7,517 nucleotides of DNA from an archaeon (lineage in GTDB: Archaea; EX4484-52; B79-G9), in assembly GCA_013139905.1 (NCBI GenBank), contig WSZW01000057.1:1-7517 (forward strand), read 5' to 3'. Below are positions 1-5,478 of this stretch, in pieces (positions within the stretch are counted from its first letter, which is position 1; each line of letters opens with the position of its first letter). The notes beneath the pieces are model-generated. The model was not told the origin of the DNA. It did not search any database and worked only from the letters and a program-made list of their open reading frames with translations. The translations under genes and the position numbers were made by a program.

Positions 1-1
1 G

Positions 2-196
2 CTCGTAAAACAAGTAGTAGACGGCGCAAAAGCAAAAGGCAGAAAAATCGGAATCTGCGGACAGGCACCATCGGATTATCCGGAATTTGCACAATTTTTA
101 GTAGAATGCGGAATCGACTCAATTTCTTTAAACCCGGATACCGTCATAAAAACCAGATTCGCAATCGCCGAAACTGAAAAGAAATTGGGTTTGTAA
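2..196 (+). CDS. ppsA: Phosphoenolpyruvate synthase, C-terminal end (5'-truncated)
   Basis: Only the last 64 residues are present; the gene enters from the left edge in frame 2 and stops at TAA 194-196. The segment GICGQAPSDYPEF followed by GIDSISLNPDTV matches the end of the PEP-utilising TIM-barrel domain of PEP synthase; E. coli PpsA has the near-identical GICGQGPSDHPDF and GIDSLSLNPDTV. In this family the Cys of the CGQ motif is the conserved active-site acid/base residue. The enzyme makes PEP from pyruvate and ATP, releasing AMP and phosphate, and is the usual gluconeogenic entry step in archaea. Pyruvate phosphate dikinase shares the fold, but its C-terminus normally reads CGEHGGDP, so PEP synthase is preferred. 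The gene converges on the minus-strand gene at 240-1040, with a hairpin between them. Confidence 0.93.
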   Translation, partial: LVKQVVDGAKAKGRKIGICGQAPSDYPEFAQFLVECGIDSISLNPDTVIKTRFAIAETEKKLGL

Positions 197-210
197 ATAA
201 TATTATATTC

Positions 211-240
211 TGCGGACAAAATGTCCGCATGATTTAATTT
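211..240 (+). terminator. Hairpin terminator between convergent genes
   Basis: TGCGGACA (211-218) and TGTCCGCA (222-229) form a perfect 8-bp GC-rich stem with a 3-nt AAA loop. It lies 14 nt after the ppsA stop and is followed by the T-rich stretch TGATTTAATTTT. The stem stands out in otherwise very AT-rich intergenic DNA. It looks like an intrinsic terminator for ppsA. The stem reads equally on the other strand and may also close the convergent gene at 240-1040. Archaeal termination mostly relies on oligo-T tracts, so the role of the stem is inferred. Confidence 0.7.
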
Positions 241-1040
241 TAAATAAAACCATTATTATAAAAATCAAATTTAACTGTATTATTAAATACGTGTTTAAAA
301 TATTCATCAATCATATTACATTCAAATATATTTTTTTTTGGAAATTTTCGCAATGTGTAAAGATTAGCAAACGTTGAACCACCATACAAACTAGGATATA
401 AATCAACTCCATCCATCCTATCAGTTTCATATTTCCAAGTCTTATAAGCAACAAAAATATTATTTCTTGGTGCAATTTTTTTATCATCAAATAATTGCTC
501 AGAGGTAGGGTCTACAATAATAAATCCTTCATCAGAATTATCCCCAAATACAAATGGTAAACCAACATAAGCATGATCATATTTATTATTATATAAATAC
601 GAAACATTAGGATAACCCAGATCCATTAAACTTAAAAAAATATTTCTAGAAGAAATCCCACAACAATTATTCGGAAATGATCCATCACACAACTTCATTT
701 CTTTTGCCCACACAGAATGAAAATAACAAACTCGATAAATATTCTCTATATGATTCATTAAGTCATCAGAATCATCAATAATAATCGAACAATGCCCGGA
801 AATAGATTTATATTTATCTAAAATTCGTTCATTTATTGTATCAAGTGAATGATTAAAACCATCACTAAAAAAAACATAATCTTCCCATATCACATTATCC
901 AAATATTTAGTTTCAGTTTTTAGATTTTTTAATTCAATACCATGAAAATTCTCTAATTTCTCTTCAAATACTCGAGGTATAATCGAAAACGGCTTTATTT
1001 TATTTGTTTCTATTTCAAACACATCATTAACTATTTCCAT
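240..1040 (-). CDS. Transglutaminase/papain-like cysteine enzyme, stand-alone
   Basis: A 266-aa protein without signal peptide or membrane segment, so probably cytoplasmic. The middle carries the order and context of a transglutaminase-like core. A nucleophile candidate Cys127 (in NNCCGISS) is followed by a helix ending in LGYPN, with the LG exactly 15 residues after Cys127, as in the family pattern C-x(14)-LGIP. Then come His156 in DHAYVGLPF (family HAWVEV) and Asp177 in FIIVDPTSEQ (family VDPT). The flanking regions, about 1-100 and 190-266, match nothing I recognise. The fold is shared by transglutaminases, peptidases, peptide N-glycanases and arylamine N-acetyltransferases, so substrate and reaction cannot be named. 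Cys126 is an alternative nucleophile but gives poorer spacing. The ATG at 1040 is supported by a TATA box 27 nt upstream. The gene is monocistronic, between a convergent ppsA and the end of the cupin operon. Confidence 0.72.
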   Translation of the reverse strand: MEIVNDVFEIETNKIKPFSIIPRVFEEKLENFHGIELKNLKTETKYLDNVIWEDYVFFSDGFNHSLDTINERILDKYKSISGHCSIIIDDSDDLMNHIENIYRVCYFHSVWAKEMKLCDGSFPNNCCGISSRNIFLSLMDLGYPNVSYLYNNKYDHAYVGLPFVFGDNSDEGFIIVDPTSEQLFDDKKIAPRNNIFVAYKTWKYETDRMDGVDLYPSLYGGSTFANLYTLRKFPKKNIFECNMIDEYFKHVFNNTVKFDFYNNGFI

Positions 1041-1063
1041 AATTTAATTATAAACGAAAAAAA

Positions 1064-1071
1064 CATATAAA
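1064..1071 (-). promoter_or_regulatory. TATA box of the transglutaminase-like gene
   Basis: The minus strand reads TTTATATG, centred about 27.5 nt upstream of the ATG at 1040. With the usual archaeal TATA-to-start-site distance of about 26 nt, transcription would begin at or next to the start codon, giving a leaderless mRNA. Confidence 0.6.
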
Positions 1072-1129
1072 TCTATTTATTTTTACTACCTCTAAAAAAT
1101 AACAAAAACAACCTAATTATACCAACAAT

Positions 1130-1156
1130 AAAACAAAAAAGATCAAAAAAATCAAA
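1130..1156 (-). terminator. T-rich terminator after the cupin operon
   Basis: Directly after the cupin stop, the minus strand runs GATTTTTTTGATCTTTTTTG, with two T-runs of six or more and then TTTTATTG. This is the typical archaeal oligo-T terminator pattern; no stable stem is seen. The remaining intergenic sequence to 1040 is AT-rich and holds only the promoter of the next gene. Confidence 0.5.
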
Positions 1157-1474
1157 TCAACTAAAAGTATCATCCTTAGAATTATTCGTCTTGAGCATAA
1201 TAAGCTCTAAACCATCTTCGTTAATAAAAGTATGACGAACACCTGATTTAATTAGAATAACATCCCCAACACCCACCATTTTAACCTCATCACCCAATAC
1301 AACCCGACCGTTGCCTTTCAGCACATAAAAAAATTCCGTTTTTTTCTTGTGATAATGCTCATATTTACCCGCTTTAAAACGCACAAGCTGTATTTCAGAC
1401 CCCAAAGAATTAAGAGCTTTTTCATCCGCCAAAAGTTTAGTATCATACTGTTCTTTTTTAATCCATTCTGCCAT
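1157..1474 (-). CDS. Single-domain cupin metal-binding protein
   Basis: A 105-aa one-domain cupin. Motif 1 is G-KYEH-YH-KKKTE-FFYVLKGNG, with metal ligands His40, His42 and Glu47; motif 2 is GDVILIKSGVRHTFIN, with His81. All four canonical ligands (H, H, E, H) are therefore present, though the usual PxG of motif 2 is KSG. Small cupins of this type include mannose-6-phosphate isomerase-like proteins, sugar-binding or isomerising enzymes and dioxygenases, and the sequence does not decide among them. The start chosen is ATG at 1474 (MAEWIKK). A TTG at 1483 would add three residues and overlap the previous gene's stop, but the ATG follows that stop by 5 nt and is the more ordinary choice. It is probably cotranscribed with the membrane protein upstream (1480-1806), since the gap is too small for a promoter. 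Confidence 0.85.
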   Translation of the reverse strand: MAEWIKKEQYDTKLLADEKALNSLGSEIQLVRFKAGKYEHYHKKKTEFFYVLKGNGRVVLGDEVKMVGVGDVILIKSGVRHTFINEDGLELIMLKTNNSKDDTFS

Positions 1475-1479
1475 AACAA

Positions 1480-1806
1480 TCAAATCAACGCAATACCCAA
1501 ACCAACAATCGCAATAACCACGAGAATTACGGCAACCACAGATTGCAAAATCAAAGCAAAAAATGCATTAAGCCACGAAAGCTCGAAAAACTTCTTGTAG
1601 ATAAATAAAAGCAATATAAACCCAAGTAACGGAATTGACAAAACGCCACTTATAATACCAACAATTAAATTTACAAAAATTACTTTCAAAATCGTGGCTT
1701 TGCCACCTAAAAATTTAACCGCAAAATAAAGAGGTAAAGAAGAAATCACAAGAAGTAATACAATTCCAATAATTCCTAAACCCAAAATACCGGCTAAAAA
1801 TACCAT
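1480..1806 (-). CDS. Small multi-pass membrane protein, function unknown
   Basis: A 108-aa, very hydrophobic protein. It has a long apolar segment at about 2-32, a short polar stretch with FLGGKATILK (32-41), a second apolar region at about 41-70 that may form two helices, the loop YKKFFELSW (70-78), and a last helix at about 79-107. This suggests three to four transmembrane helices and no soluble domain. No catalytic motif is visible, and I recognise only a general likeness to short archaeal membrane proteins of unknown function. It is the first gene of a two-gene unit with the cupin and has its own TATA box between it and the RadC stop, so it need not depend on radC transcription. The ATG at 1806 fits a TATA centre 26.5 nt upstream. 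Confidence 0.8.
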   Translation of the reverse strand: MVFLAGILGLGIIGIVLLLVISSLPLYFAVKFLGGKATILKVIFVNLIVGIISGVLSIPLLGFILLLFIYKKFFELSWLNAFFALILQSVVAVILVVIAIVGLGIALI

Positions 1807-1828
1807 ACGAATAATAGGACTTACGATT

Positions 1829-1836
1829 TATATAAA
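1829..1836 (-). promoter_or_regulatory. TATA box of the membrane protein-cupin unit
   Basis: The minus strand reads TTTTTATATAAAT here. The core TTTATATA is centred 26.5 nt upstream of the ATG at 1806 and lies in the 43-nt gap after radC. This is the best archaeal TATA match in the window and predicts a leaderless transcript. Confidence 0.7.
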
Positions 1837-1849
1837 AACCATTCATCAA

Positions 1850-2518
1850 TCAAAAACAACCTTCTTCCTTAAAGCTATAATACCCATTAGCCCCGACAAT
1901 AACATGGTCAAGAACAGAAATGCTTAACAATTCCCCGGCAGAACACAATTGCCGAGTAACATCCCTATCCTCGTTTGACGGTGCAGGATCACCCGACGGA
2001 TGATTATGAACTAAAATAATAGAATTAGAACTTTCTTTAATAGCGGATTTAAATATTTCTCGCGGATGAATAATAGACGCATTAAGTATACCGACAGACA
2101 CAATTTCATTTTTAGTAATATTATTTTTAGTATCCAAATGCAAAACAATAAACTGTTCTTTTTCAAGCCCGTTTAATTTCGGCGACACATAATCAAAAAC
2201 ATCTTTAGCAGTTTTTATCGGTATCCCATCTCGTTTTATTGACGCATGTCTTTTTCCAAGCTCAAACAACGACAATATCTGGCACGCCTTTGCAGGTCCG
2301 ATTCCATTTATTTTTTGAAGCTCACCAACAGAGCATCGTGCCAATTTTTCCAAACCGTATTTTGAAATAAGTCGATTTGACATATCAATAACATTTTCAT
2401 TTCTGTTTCCAGTCTTTAAAATTATCGCAAAAAGCTCAGCATCAGATAACGCGGGCGCACCCAAACACGTAAGCCGTTCACGCGGCCGCCCAGATACAAC
2501 AATATCTTTTATTCTCAT
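1850..2518 (-). CDS. radC: RadC-family JAB/MPN protein
   Basis: A 222-aa protein with the full RadC layout. The N-terminus is MRIKDIVVSGRPRERL, followed by LSDAELFAIILKTG; a helix-hairpin-helix region at about 64-84 carries LQKINGIGPAKA. The C-terminal JAMM metalloprotease-like domain carries the HPREIFKSAIKESS segment and HNHPSGDPAPSNED. The JAMM ligands His171, His173 and Asp184 have the correct H-x-H-x10-D spacing, and Glu138 is a plausible fourth ligand. RadC is tied by annotation to DNA repair or recombination, but its biochemical role is not firmly established; many copies travel with mobile elements, though none is seen here. ATG 2518 is chosen over an upstream in-frame ATG at 2584 because it matches the family start and because a TATA box falls inside the longer reading. 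RadC is mainly bacterial, so horizontal origin is possible. Confidence 0.94.
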   Translation of the reverse strand: MRIKDIVVSGRPRERLTCLGAPALSDAELFAIILKTGNRNENVIDMSNRLISKYGLEKLARCSVGELQKINGIGPAKACQILSLFELGKRHASIKRDGIPIKTAKDVFDYVSPKLNGLEKEQFIVLHLDTKNNITKNEIVSVGILNASIIHPREIFKSAIKESSNSIILVHNHPSGDPAPSNEDRDVTRQLCSAGELLSISVLDHVIVGANGYYSFKEEGCF

Positions 2519-2542
2519 AAAATAAAAAATAATCCGGTGAGT

Positions 2543-2550
2543 TAATATAT
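2543..2550 (-). promoter_or_regulatory. TATA box of radC
   Basis: The minus strand reads ATATATTA, in the context ACATATATTAAC, centred 28.5 nt upstream of ATG 2518. This fits a nearly leaderless radC mRNA and argues against translation from the upstream ATG at 2584. Confidence 0.55.
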
Positions 2551-2599
2551 GTACTAGAACCAACGTGCCGATAGAATAACGCATTTATCCACAAAAAAC

Positions 2600-2607
2600 T
2601 ATATATT
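2600..2607 (+). promoter_or_regulatory. TATA box of the 115-aa membrane protein
   Basis: TATATATT is centred 26.5 nt upstream of the ATG at 2630, giving a leaderless transcript. It shares the 111-bp divergent region with the radC promoter; the two TATA boxes are about 57 bp apart. Confidence 0.6.
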
Positions 2608-2629
2608 CAATTAAACCCATAATATAATA

Positions 2630-2977
2630 ATGGCAGCAACACCGTGGTTATTAATTGGAATAGGAATACTCATAATCTTACTTGCCGTGCTATTTCTTTT
2701 GGGTCGAAAAATAAACAAAAGACCTCCGGACTACTACAATTTTTTTATTTTCGGAATAATCTGGGTGCCGTTGGGTCTTCTTTTTAACAACAACGTCCTT
2801 TGGATGCTAGGCTTAGTCTTCTTAATCGCGGGTCTTGCAAACAAAGACAAATGGGAAAAGAACCGCATACGTTGGGACGATTTAACAGCCGAAGAAAAAA
2901 AGTTCAGAAAAATCGTGATTGGTATATTAACCCTAACGCTATTAATCGGCGTCGCTGCGTTTTATATGTTGAGCTAA
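2630..2977 (+). CDS. Small four-helix membrane protein, function unknown
   Basis: A 115-aa protein with apolar helices at about 5-25, 36-52, 55-71 and 94-114. Between helices 1 and 2 is the basic, proline-containing loop GRKINKRPPDYYNF. Between helices 3 and 4 is a charged loop with ANKDKWEKNRIRWDDLTAEEKKF. The loop RPPDYY, the helix reading FGIIWVPLGL and the GLANKDKW-x-K-N segment resemble a family of small membrane proteins I associate with DPANN archaea; no function is known to me. There is no signal peptide beyond the first helix and no catalytic motif. ATG 2630 is backed by the TATA box 26.5 nt upstream. It stands alone, divergent from radC. The frame after its stop codon stays open for 57 more codons (see 2978-3151). 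Confidence 0.85.
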   Translation: MAATPWLLIGIGILIILLAVLFLLGRKINKRPPDYYNFFIFGIIWVPLGLLFNNNVLWMLGLVFLIAGLANKDKWEKNRIRWDDLTAEEKKFRKIVIGILTLTLLIGVAAFYMLS

Positions 2978-3151
2978 ATTCAAGATCAAATATTTGATAA
3001 ATTTAAAAAAGTTTACATTTTTGCAATAATTATTCTATACGCACTTCTTGATGGAAAATTAATTGCAAAAATCTTATTTACAAAAAACAAAACACTAACC
3101 AACTCAATATTTAACATCAAAAAACCAATTAAATATTACCTTGAAAAATAA
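2978..3151 (+). other. 57-codon open stretch in frame after the membrane protein stop; possible relic
   Basis: After the TAA at 2975-2977 the same frame is open to a TAA at 3149-3151. It reads IQDQIFDKFKKVYIFAIII and continues with a Leu/Ile-rich stretch and a Lys/Asn-rich tail ending KYYLEK. There is no ATG, GTG or TTG in frame near its beginning, so it is not called as a gene. It could be a degraded small membrane-protein gene, an extension lost by a stop mutation, or chance openness in A-rich, T-poor DNA. Nothing else is recognised in the 179 bp between the flanking genes except a palindrome and a T-rich stretch on the minus strand. Confidence 0.25.
2985..2998. repeat. 14-bp perfect palindrome after the membrane protein gene
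   Basis: ATCAAATATTTGAT reads the same on both strands and starts 7 nt after the stop codon of the 115-aa membrane protein. It could form a weak AT-rich stem near a transcript end or be a protein-binding site. A perfect 14-bp palindrome is uncommon by chance in so short a gap but not impossible in AT-rich DNA. Confidence 0.5.
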
Positions 3152-3156
3152 AAAAA
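3134..3156 (-). terminator. T-rich terminator of the 173-aa gene
   Basis: On the minus strand, right after the stop of the gene ending at 3157, the sequence is TTTTTTATTTTTCAAGG. This oligo-T pattern fits an archaeal terminator; no convincing stem is seen. Confidence 0.4.
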
Positions 3157-3678
3157 TCATAACGGTTTATGATCGTTATCAAATTTAGTTTTATTCAGTT
3201 CAAATGTAACATAAACATCTTTCGATTCTGGAAAATACTCCTTTGTAACACACACATAATGATCAGCCTTACGATATTTATCTAAAGTTTTATTCAGCAC
3301 AAGTGATGGAATATCCAAAGAAAAAGGTATCCTTACTTTATGATTACAATCAAAACCGCTATCATCTAATACACAATCGATACCAGATTCTAACTTTTTA
3401 ACTTCTTCATAAAGTTCATGAACACCAAAATGCTTAAAATTCAATGCGCCATCCTCAAAAGTAACCTGCATATTAACTTCAGCATAATGATCACGCACTC
3501 TATCCATAACAGTTTGTGTTATGGACGTAGTTAAAGGATATACAACTACATCACCAGCTAAACACATATTCATTTCAGACTCTTGATTTAAAAATTCAGT
3601 TGCTTTTCCAATTATTAATAATGCATCATTTGCCGGATCAAAATCCGAATATTTTTCATCACAAATAGTTCGTACCAT
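3157..3678 (-). CDS. Hypothetical acidic soluble protein, unrecognised
   Basis: A 173-aa protein I do not recognise. It has no signal peptide or transmembrane segment and is rich in Asp and Glu. Five Cys are scattered at 6, 39, 102, 111 and 143, without CxxC pairs. The middle (about 60-100) has alternating hydrophobic strands and a likely helix, HELYEEVKKLESG. The stretch DDSGFDCNHKVRIPFSLDIP (105-124) and the strand pair YVCVTKEYF and VYVTFELNK suggest a mixed alpha/beta fold. Codon use and base composition look like the neighbours, and the uninterrupted frame of 173 codons with a good upstream TATA box supports a real gene. It is divergent from the Kazal-like lipoprotein with 196 bp between starts, so shared regulation is possible but not shown. 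No function is proposed. Confidence 0.72.
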   Translation of the reverse strand: MVRTICDEKYSDFDPANDALLIIGKATEFLNQESEMNMCLAGDVVVYPLTTSITQTVMDRVRDHYAEVNMQVTFEDGALNFKHFGVHELYEEVKKLESGIDCVLDDSGFDCNHKVRIPFSLDIPSLVLNKTLDKYRKADHYVCVTKEYFPESKDVYVTFELNKTKFDNDHKPL

Positions 3679-3711
3679 ATCAAATCAACAAAATAAATAA
3701 AGTTAAGTAAA

Positions 3712-3719
3712 TATATAAA
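3712..3719 (-). promoter_or_regulatory. TATA box of the 173-aa gene
   Basis: The minus strand reads TTTATATA in the context GATTTATATATTT. Its centre is 37.5 nt upstream of ATG 3678, about 10 nt farther than in the other promoters here, which predicts a 5' leader of roughly 10 nt instead of a leaderless message. Confidence 0.6.
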
Positions 3720-3845
3720 TCTTTTGATTATTTCACCACCATTAAAAGATTACGACACAATCAATCAAATTAAAAACATTTATTACTTTTCAAAAAACCA
3801 CAAAAAAAAACAATTTCGCCCAAACACCCGAATAAAACAACGTCG

Positions 3846-3853
3846 TTTATAAC
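3846..3853 (+). promoter_or_regulatory. TATA box of the Kazal-like lipoprotein
   Basis: TTTATAAC is centred 25.5 nt upstream of ATG 3875, consistent with a leaderless transcript. Confidence 0.55.
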
Positions 3854-3874
3854 CCATGAAAACAATATAGTCTT

Positions 3875-4240
3875 ATGAATAACACAATAAAAATCATTCT
3901 TTTATTCGCAACAATTATTCTAGCAGGTTGCACAGATAAAATAACAGTAACAGATTTTGAATCATGCGCAGCTGCAGGATACCCGATAATGGAAAGCTAT
4001 CCAAGACAATGCAGAGCAAACGAAATTACATACATAGAAGACATATCCGATCGAATATTTGAATGCACCACAGAACAAAGAAATGTTGATGCATGCATAG
4101 AAATCTACCAACCGGTATGTGGAAAAGTAAATGTTCAATGCATAACTACACCATGCGACCCAATCAACCAAACATACTCTAACTCTTGCGAAGCTTGCAG
4201 AAACGAGCTTGTTGAATCATACACACTTGGCGAATGTTAA
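3875..4240 (+). CDS. Cys-rich lipoprotein with Kazal-like domain
   Basis: A 121-aa exported protein. The first 19 residues form a short signal peptide with a lipobox-like ILAGC, so Cys19 is the likely lipidated residue and the protein should sit on the outer face of the membrane. Residues 25-50 hold the motif DFESCAAAGYPIMESYPRQC, with Cys31 and Cys46 a likely disulfide; I recognise similar FEXCxAAGYPxMESYPRQC modules from archaeal and candidate-phylum bacterial secreted proteins. Residues 64-121 fit a Kazal-type protease inhibitor fold: C64, C74, PVCG with C82, TYSNSC with C105, C108 and the final C121. An insert between C82 and C105 carries two extra Cys (89, 94) that could form a fourth bridge. 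Kazal domains bind serine proteases as substrate mimics, but inhibition here is inferred. The stop lies 8 bp from the convergent dapL stop. Confidence 0.82.
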   Translation: MNNTIKIILLFATIILAGCTDKITVTDFESCAAAGYPIMESYPRQCRANEITYIEDISDRIFECTTEQRNVDACIEIYQPVCGKVNVQCITTPCDPINQTYSNSCEACRNELVESYTLGEC

Positions 4241-4248
4241 CCAAAAAT

Positions 4249-5475
4249 TCAAATCTTCAGATTATTAACAATACTTTCAACAGCCTGTTTAATATCATCC
4301 CGATGGCCAAACGCGCTTAAACGAAAATACCCCTCGCCATTAGGCCCAAACCCAATACCGGGTGTGCCCACAACATGTGTTTCATTTAACAATTTATCAA
4401 AAAAGTCCCATGAAGACATATTATTTGGTGTTGCCAGCCAAATATATGGCGCATTAACACCACCGTATGCTTTCAAACCGATAGACTCAATACATTTTTT
4501 AATAATTCGTGCATTTTCCATATAATAATCAATTATTTCTTGTGATTCTTTAAGCCCTTCCTCACTTAAAGCCGCAATTCCGCCCATCTGCGCAATATTT
4601 GAAGCCCCGTTAAAAAATGTTGTCTGCCTTCGATTCCACAAAGAATTAACTTTGCCGGCAACAGTATCTTCAACAACTAAATCCATAGGAACAATTGTAT
4701 ATCCAAGCCGAACACCGGTAAAACCTGCAGACTTTGAAAAACTGCCAATTTCAATCGCACATTCTTTTGCACGCGGAATTTCGTAAATACTTGTAGGCAA
4801 ATTTGAATCCGAAACAAATGACGCATACGCAGAATCAAAAATTAATACCGCTTTATTTTCAATCGCATAATCCACAAAACCTTTAAGCTGTTCTTTTGTA
4901 GCAACAGCGCCCGTCGGATTATTTGGACTGCAAAGATAAATCAAATCTACTTTTCCTTTAGGAACTTCAGGGAAAAAACCATTTTCTGCCACGCAAGGCA
5001 TATATAAAATATTTTTATATTGACCGCTGGATTCATCATATTCTTCGGTTCTGCCCGCAATAACATTTGTATCAACATAAACCGGGTATGATGGATCCTG
5101 TACAGCCACAACACCGAAACCAAAAATAGATTGAATATTTGCACTGTCGGATTTTGCACCATCACTCACAAATATTTCATTTGTCTGTAATTGAATTCCT
5201 TTTTTAGAAAAATGATTTGCTAATGCTTCCCTTAAACGCGTATTGCCTTGCTCATCACCATAACCACTATATGTTTTAATATCAGATAAATTAGCAACGC
5301 CGGTTTTAAGCCCATCAATAATTGTAGGAGTTAATGCTTCAGTCGTATTTCCAATTCCAAGACGCATAACTTTTGCTTGTGGATTATTAGCTAAAAACAA
5401 TTTAGTTCTTCTGGCAATTTCAGGAAATAAATATCCTGCACCTAACTTATCATAATTATTATTAATTTTAACCAT
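4249..5475 (-). CDS. dapL: LL-diaminopimelate aminotransferase
   Basis: A 408-aa class I/II PLP aminotransferase of DapL length. It should convert L-tetrahydrodipicolinate plus glutamate to LL-2,6-diaminopimelate in one step, bypassing the acylated DapD/DapC/DapE route to lysine. The N-terminus MVKINNNYDKLGAGYLFPEI and the segments RLGIGNTTEALTP and TYSGYGDEQGNTRLREA match the family. PLP-site residues seen are Asn185 in SPNNPTG, Asp214 and Tyr217 in IFDSAYASF, and Lys248 in SFSKSAGFTGVRLGY, the Schiff-base lysine. The C-terminal FRLSAFG supplies the substrate-carboxylate Arg385. ATG 5475 is preferred to a GTG four codons earlier because it aligns with archaeal homologues and is preceded by GGTG at about 6 nt. 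No other lysine-pathway gene is in the window. The gene appears complete and monocistronic. Confidence 0.95.
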   Translation of the reverse strand: MVKINNNYDKLGAGYLFPEIARRTKLFLANNPQAKVMRLGIGNTTEALTPTIIDGLKTGVANLSDIKTYSGYGDEQGNTRLREALANHFSKKGIQLQTNEIFVSDGAKSDSANIQSIFGFGVVAVQDPSYPVYVDTNVIAGRTEEYDESSGQYKNILYMPCVAENGFFPEVPKGKVDLIYLCSPNNPTGAVATKEQLKGFVDYAIENKAVLIFDSAYASFVSDSNLPTSIYEIPRAKECAIEIGSFSKSAGFTGVRLGYTIVPMDLVVEDTVAGKVNSLWNRRQTTFFNGASNIAQMGGIAALSEEGLKESQEIIDYYMENARIIKKCIESIGLKAYGGVNAPYIWLATPNNMSSWDFFDKLLNETHVVGTPGIGFGPNGEGYFRLSAFGHRDDIKQAVESIVNNLKI

Positions 5476-5478
5476 AAT

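Larger units (their letters stand above)
3679..3874. other. Divergent intergenic region, 196 bp
   Basis: This region separates the start of the 173-aa gene (-) from the start of the lipoprotein gene (+). It holds one TATA box for each gene near its ends and an A-rich core with CAAAAAACCACAAAAAAAAACA at about 3790-3812. No open frame, RNA fold or repeat that I can support lies in the core. The strong A/C bias on the + strand is unlike coding DNA nearby. Confidence 0.5.

Noticed and set aside
1475..1483. TTG start adding three residues to the cupin
   Set aside because: A normal ATG follows 9 nt later with a 5-nt gap after the preceding stop; the TTG adds nothing recognisable.
1349..1600. Plus-strand open frame of 83 codons across the cupin/membrane protein junction
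   Set aside because: It is antisense to two convincing genes and encodes a low-complexity, Ile/Thr/Phe-rich sequence with no motif.
2519..2584. Upstream in-frame ATG that would lengthen RadC by 22 residues
   Set aside because: The extra residues are hydrophobic and absent from the RadC family start (M-x-I-K-D), and the radC TATA box lies inside this stretch.
2800..2997. 65-codon plus-strand frame overlapping the 115-aa membrane protein
   Set aside because: It is an out-of-frame shadow of a gene with clear membrane helices and a promoter at the right distance.
3775..3815. A-rich, C-spaced tract considered as a small RNA or CRISPR-like repeat
   Set aside because: There are no regularly spaced repeat units and no stable stem; it looks like low-complexity intergenic DNA.
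3962..4171. Minus-strand frame antisense to the Kazal-like lipoprotein
   Set aside because: The plus-strand protein has a lipobox and ordered cysteines; the antisense frame has neither promoter nor motif.
4947..5165. 72-codon frame inside dapL
   Set aside because: It is a frame-shifted shadow within a fully conserved aminotransferase.
3875..5475. Lipoprotein and dapL as a functional pair
   Set aside because: The genes are convergent with separate promoters and have no shared biochemical theme; closeness is explained by genome compactness.
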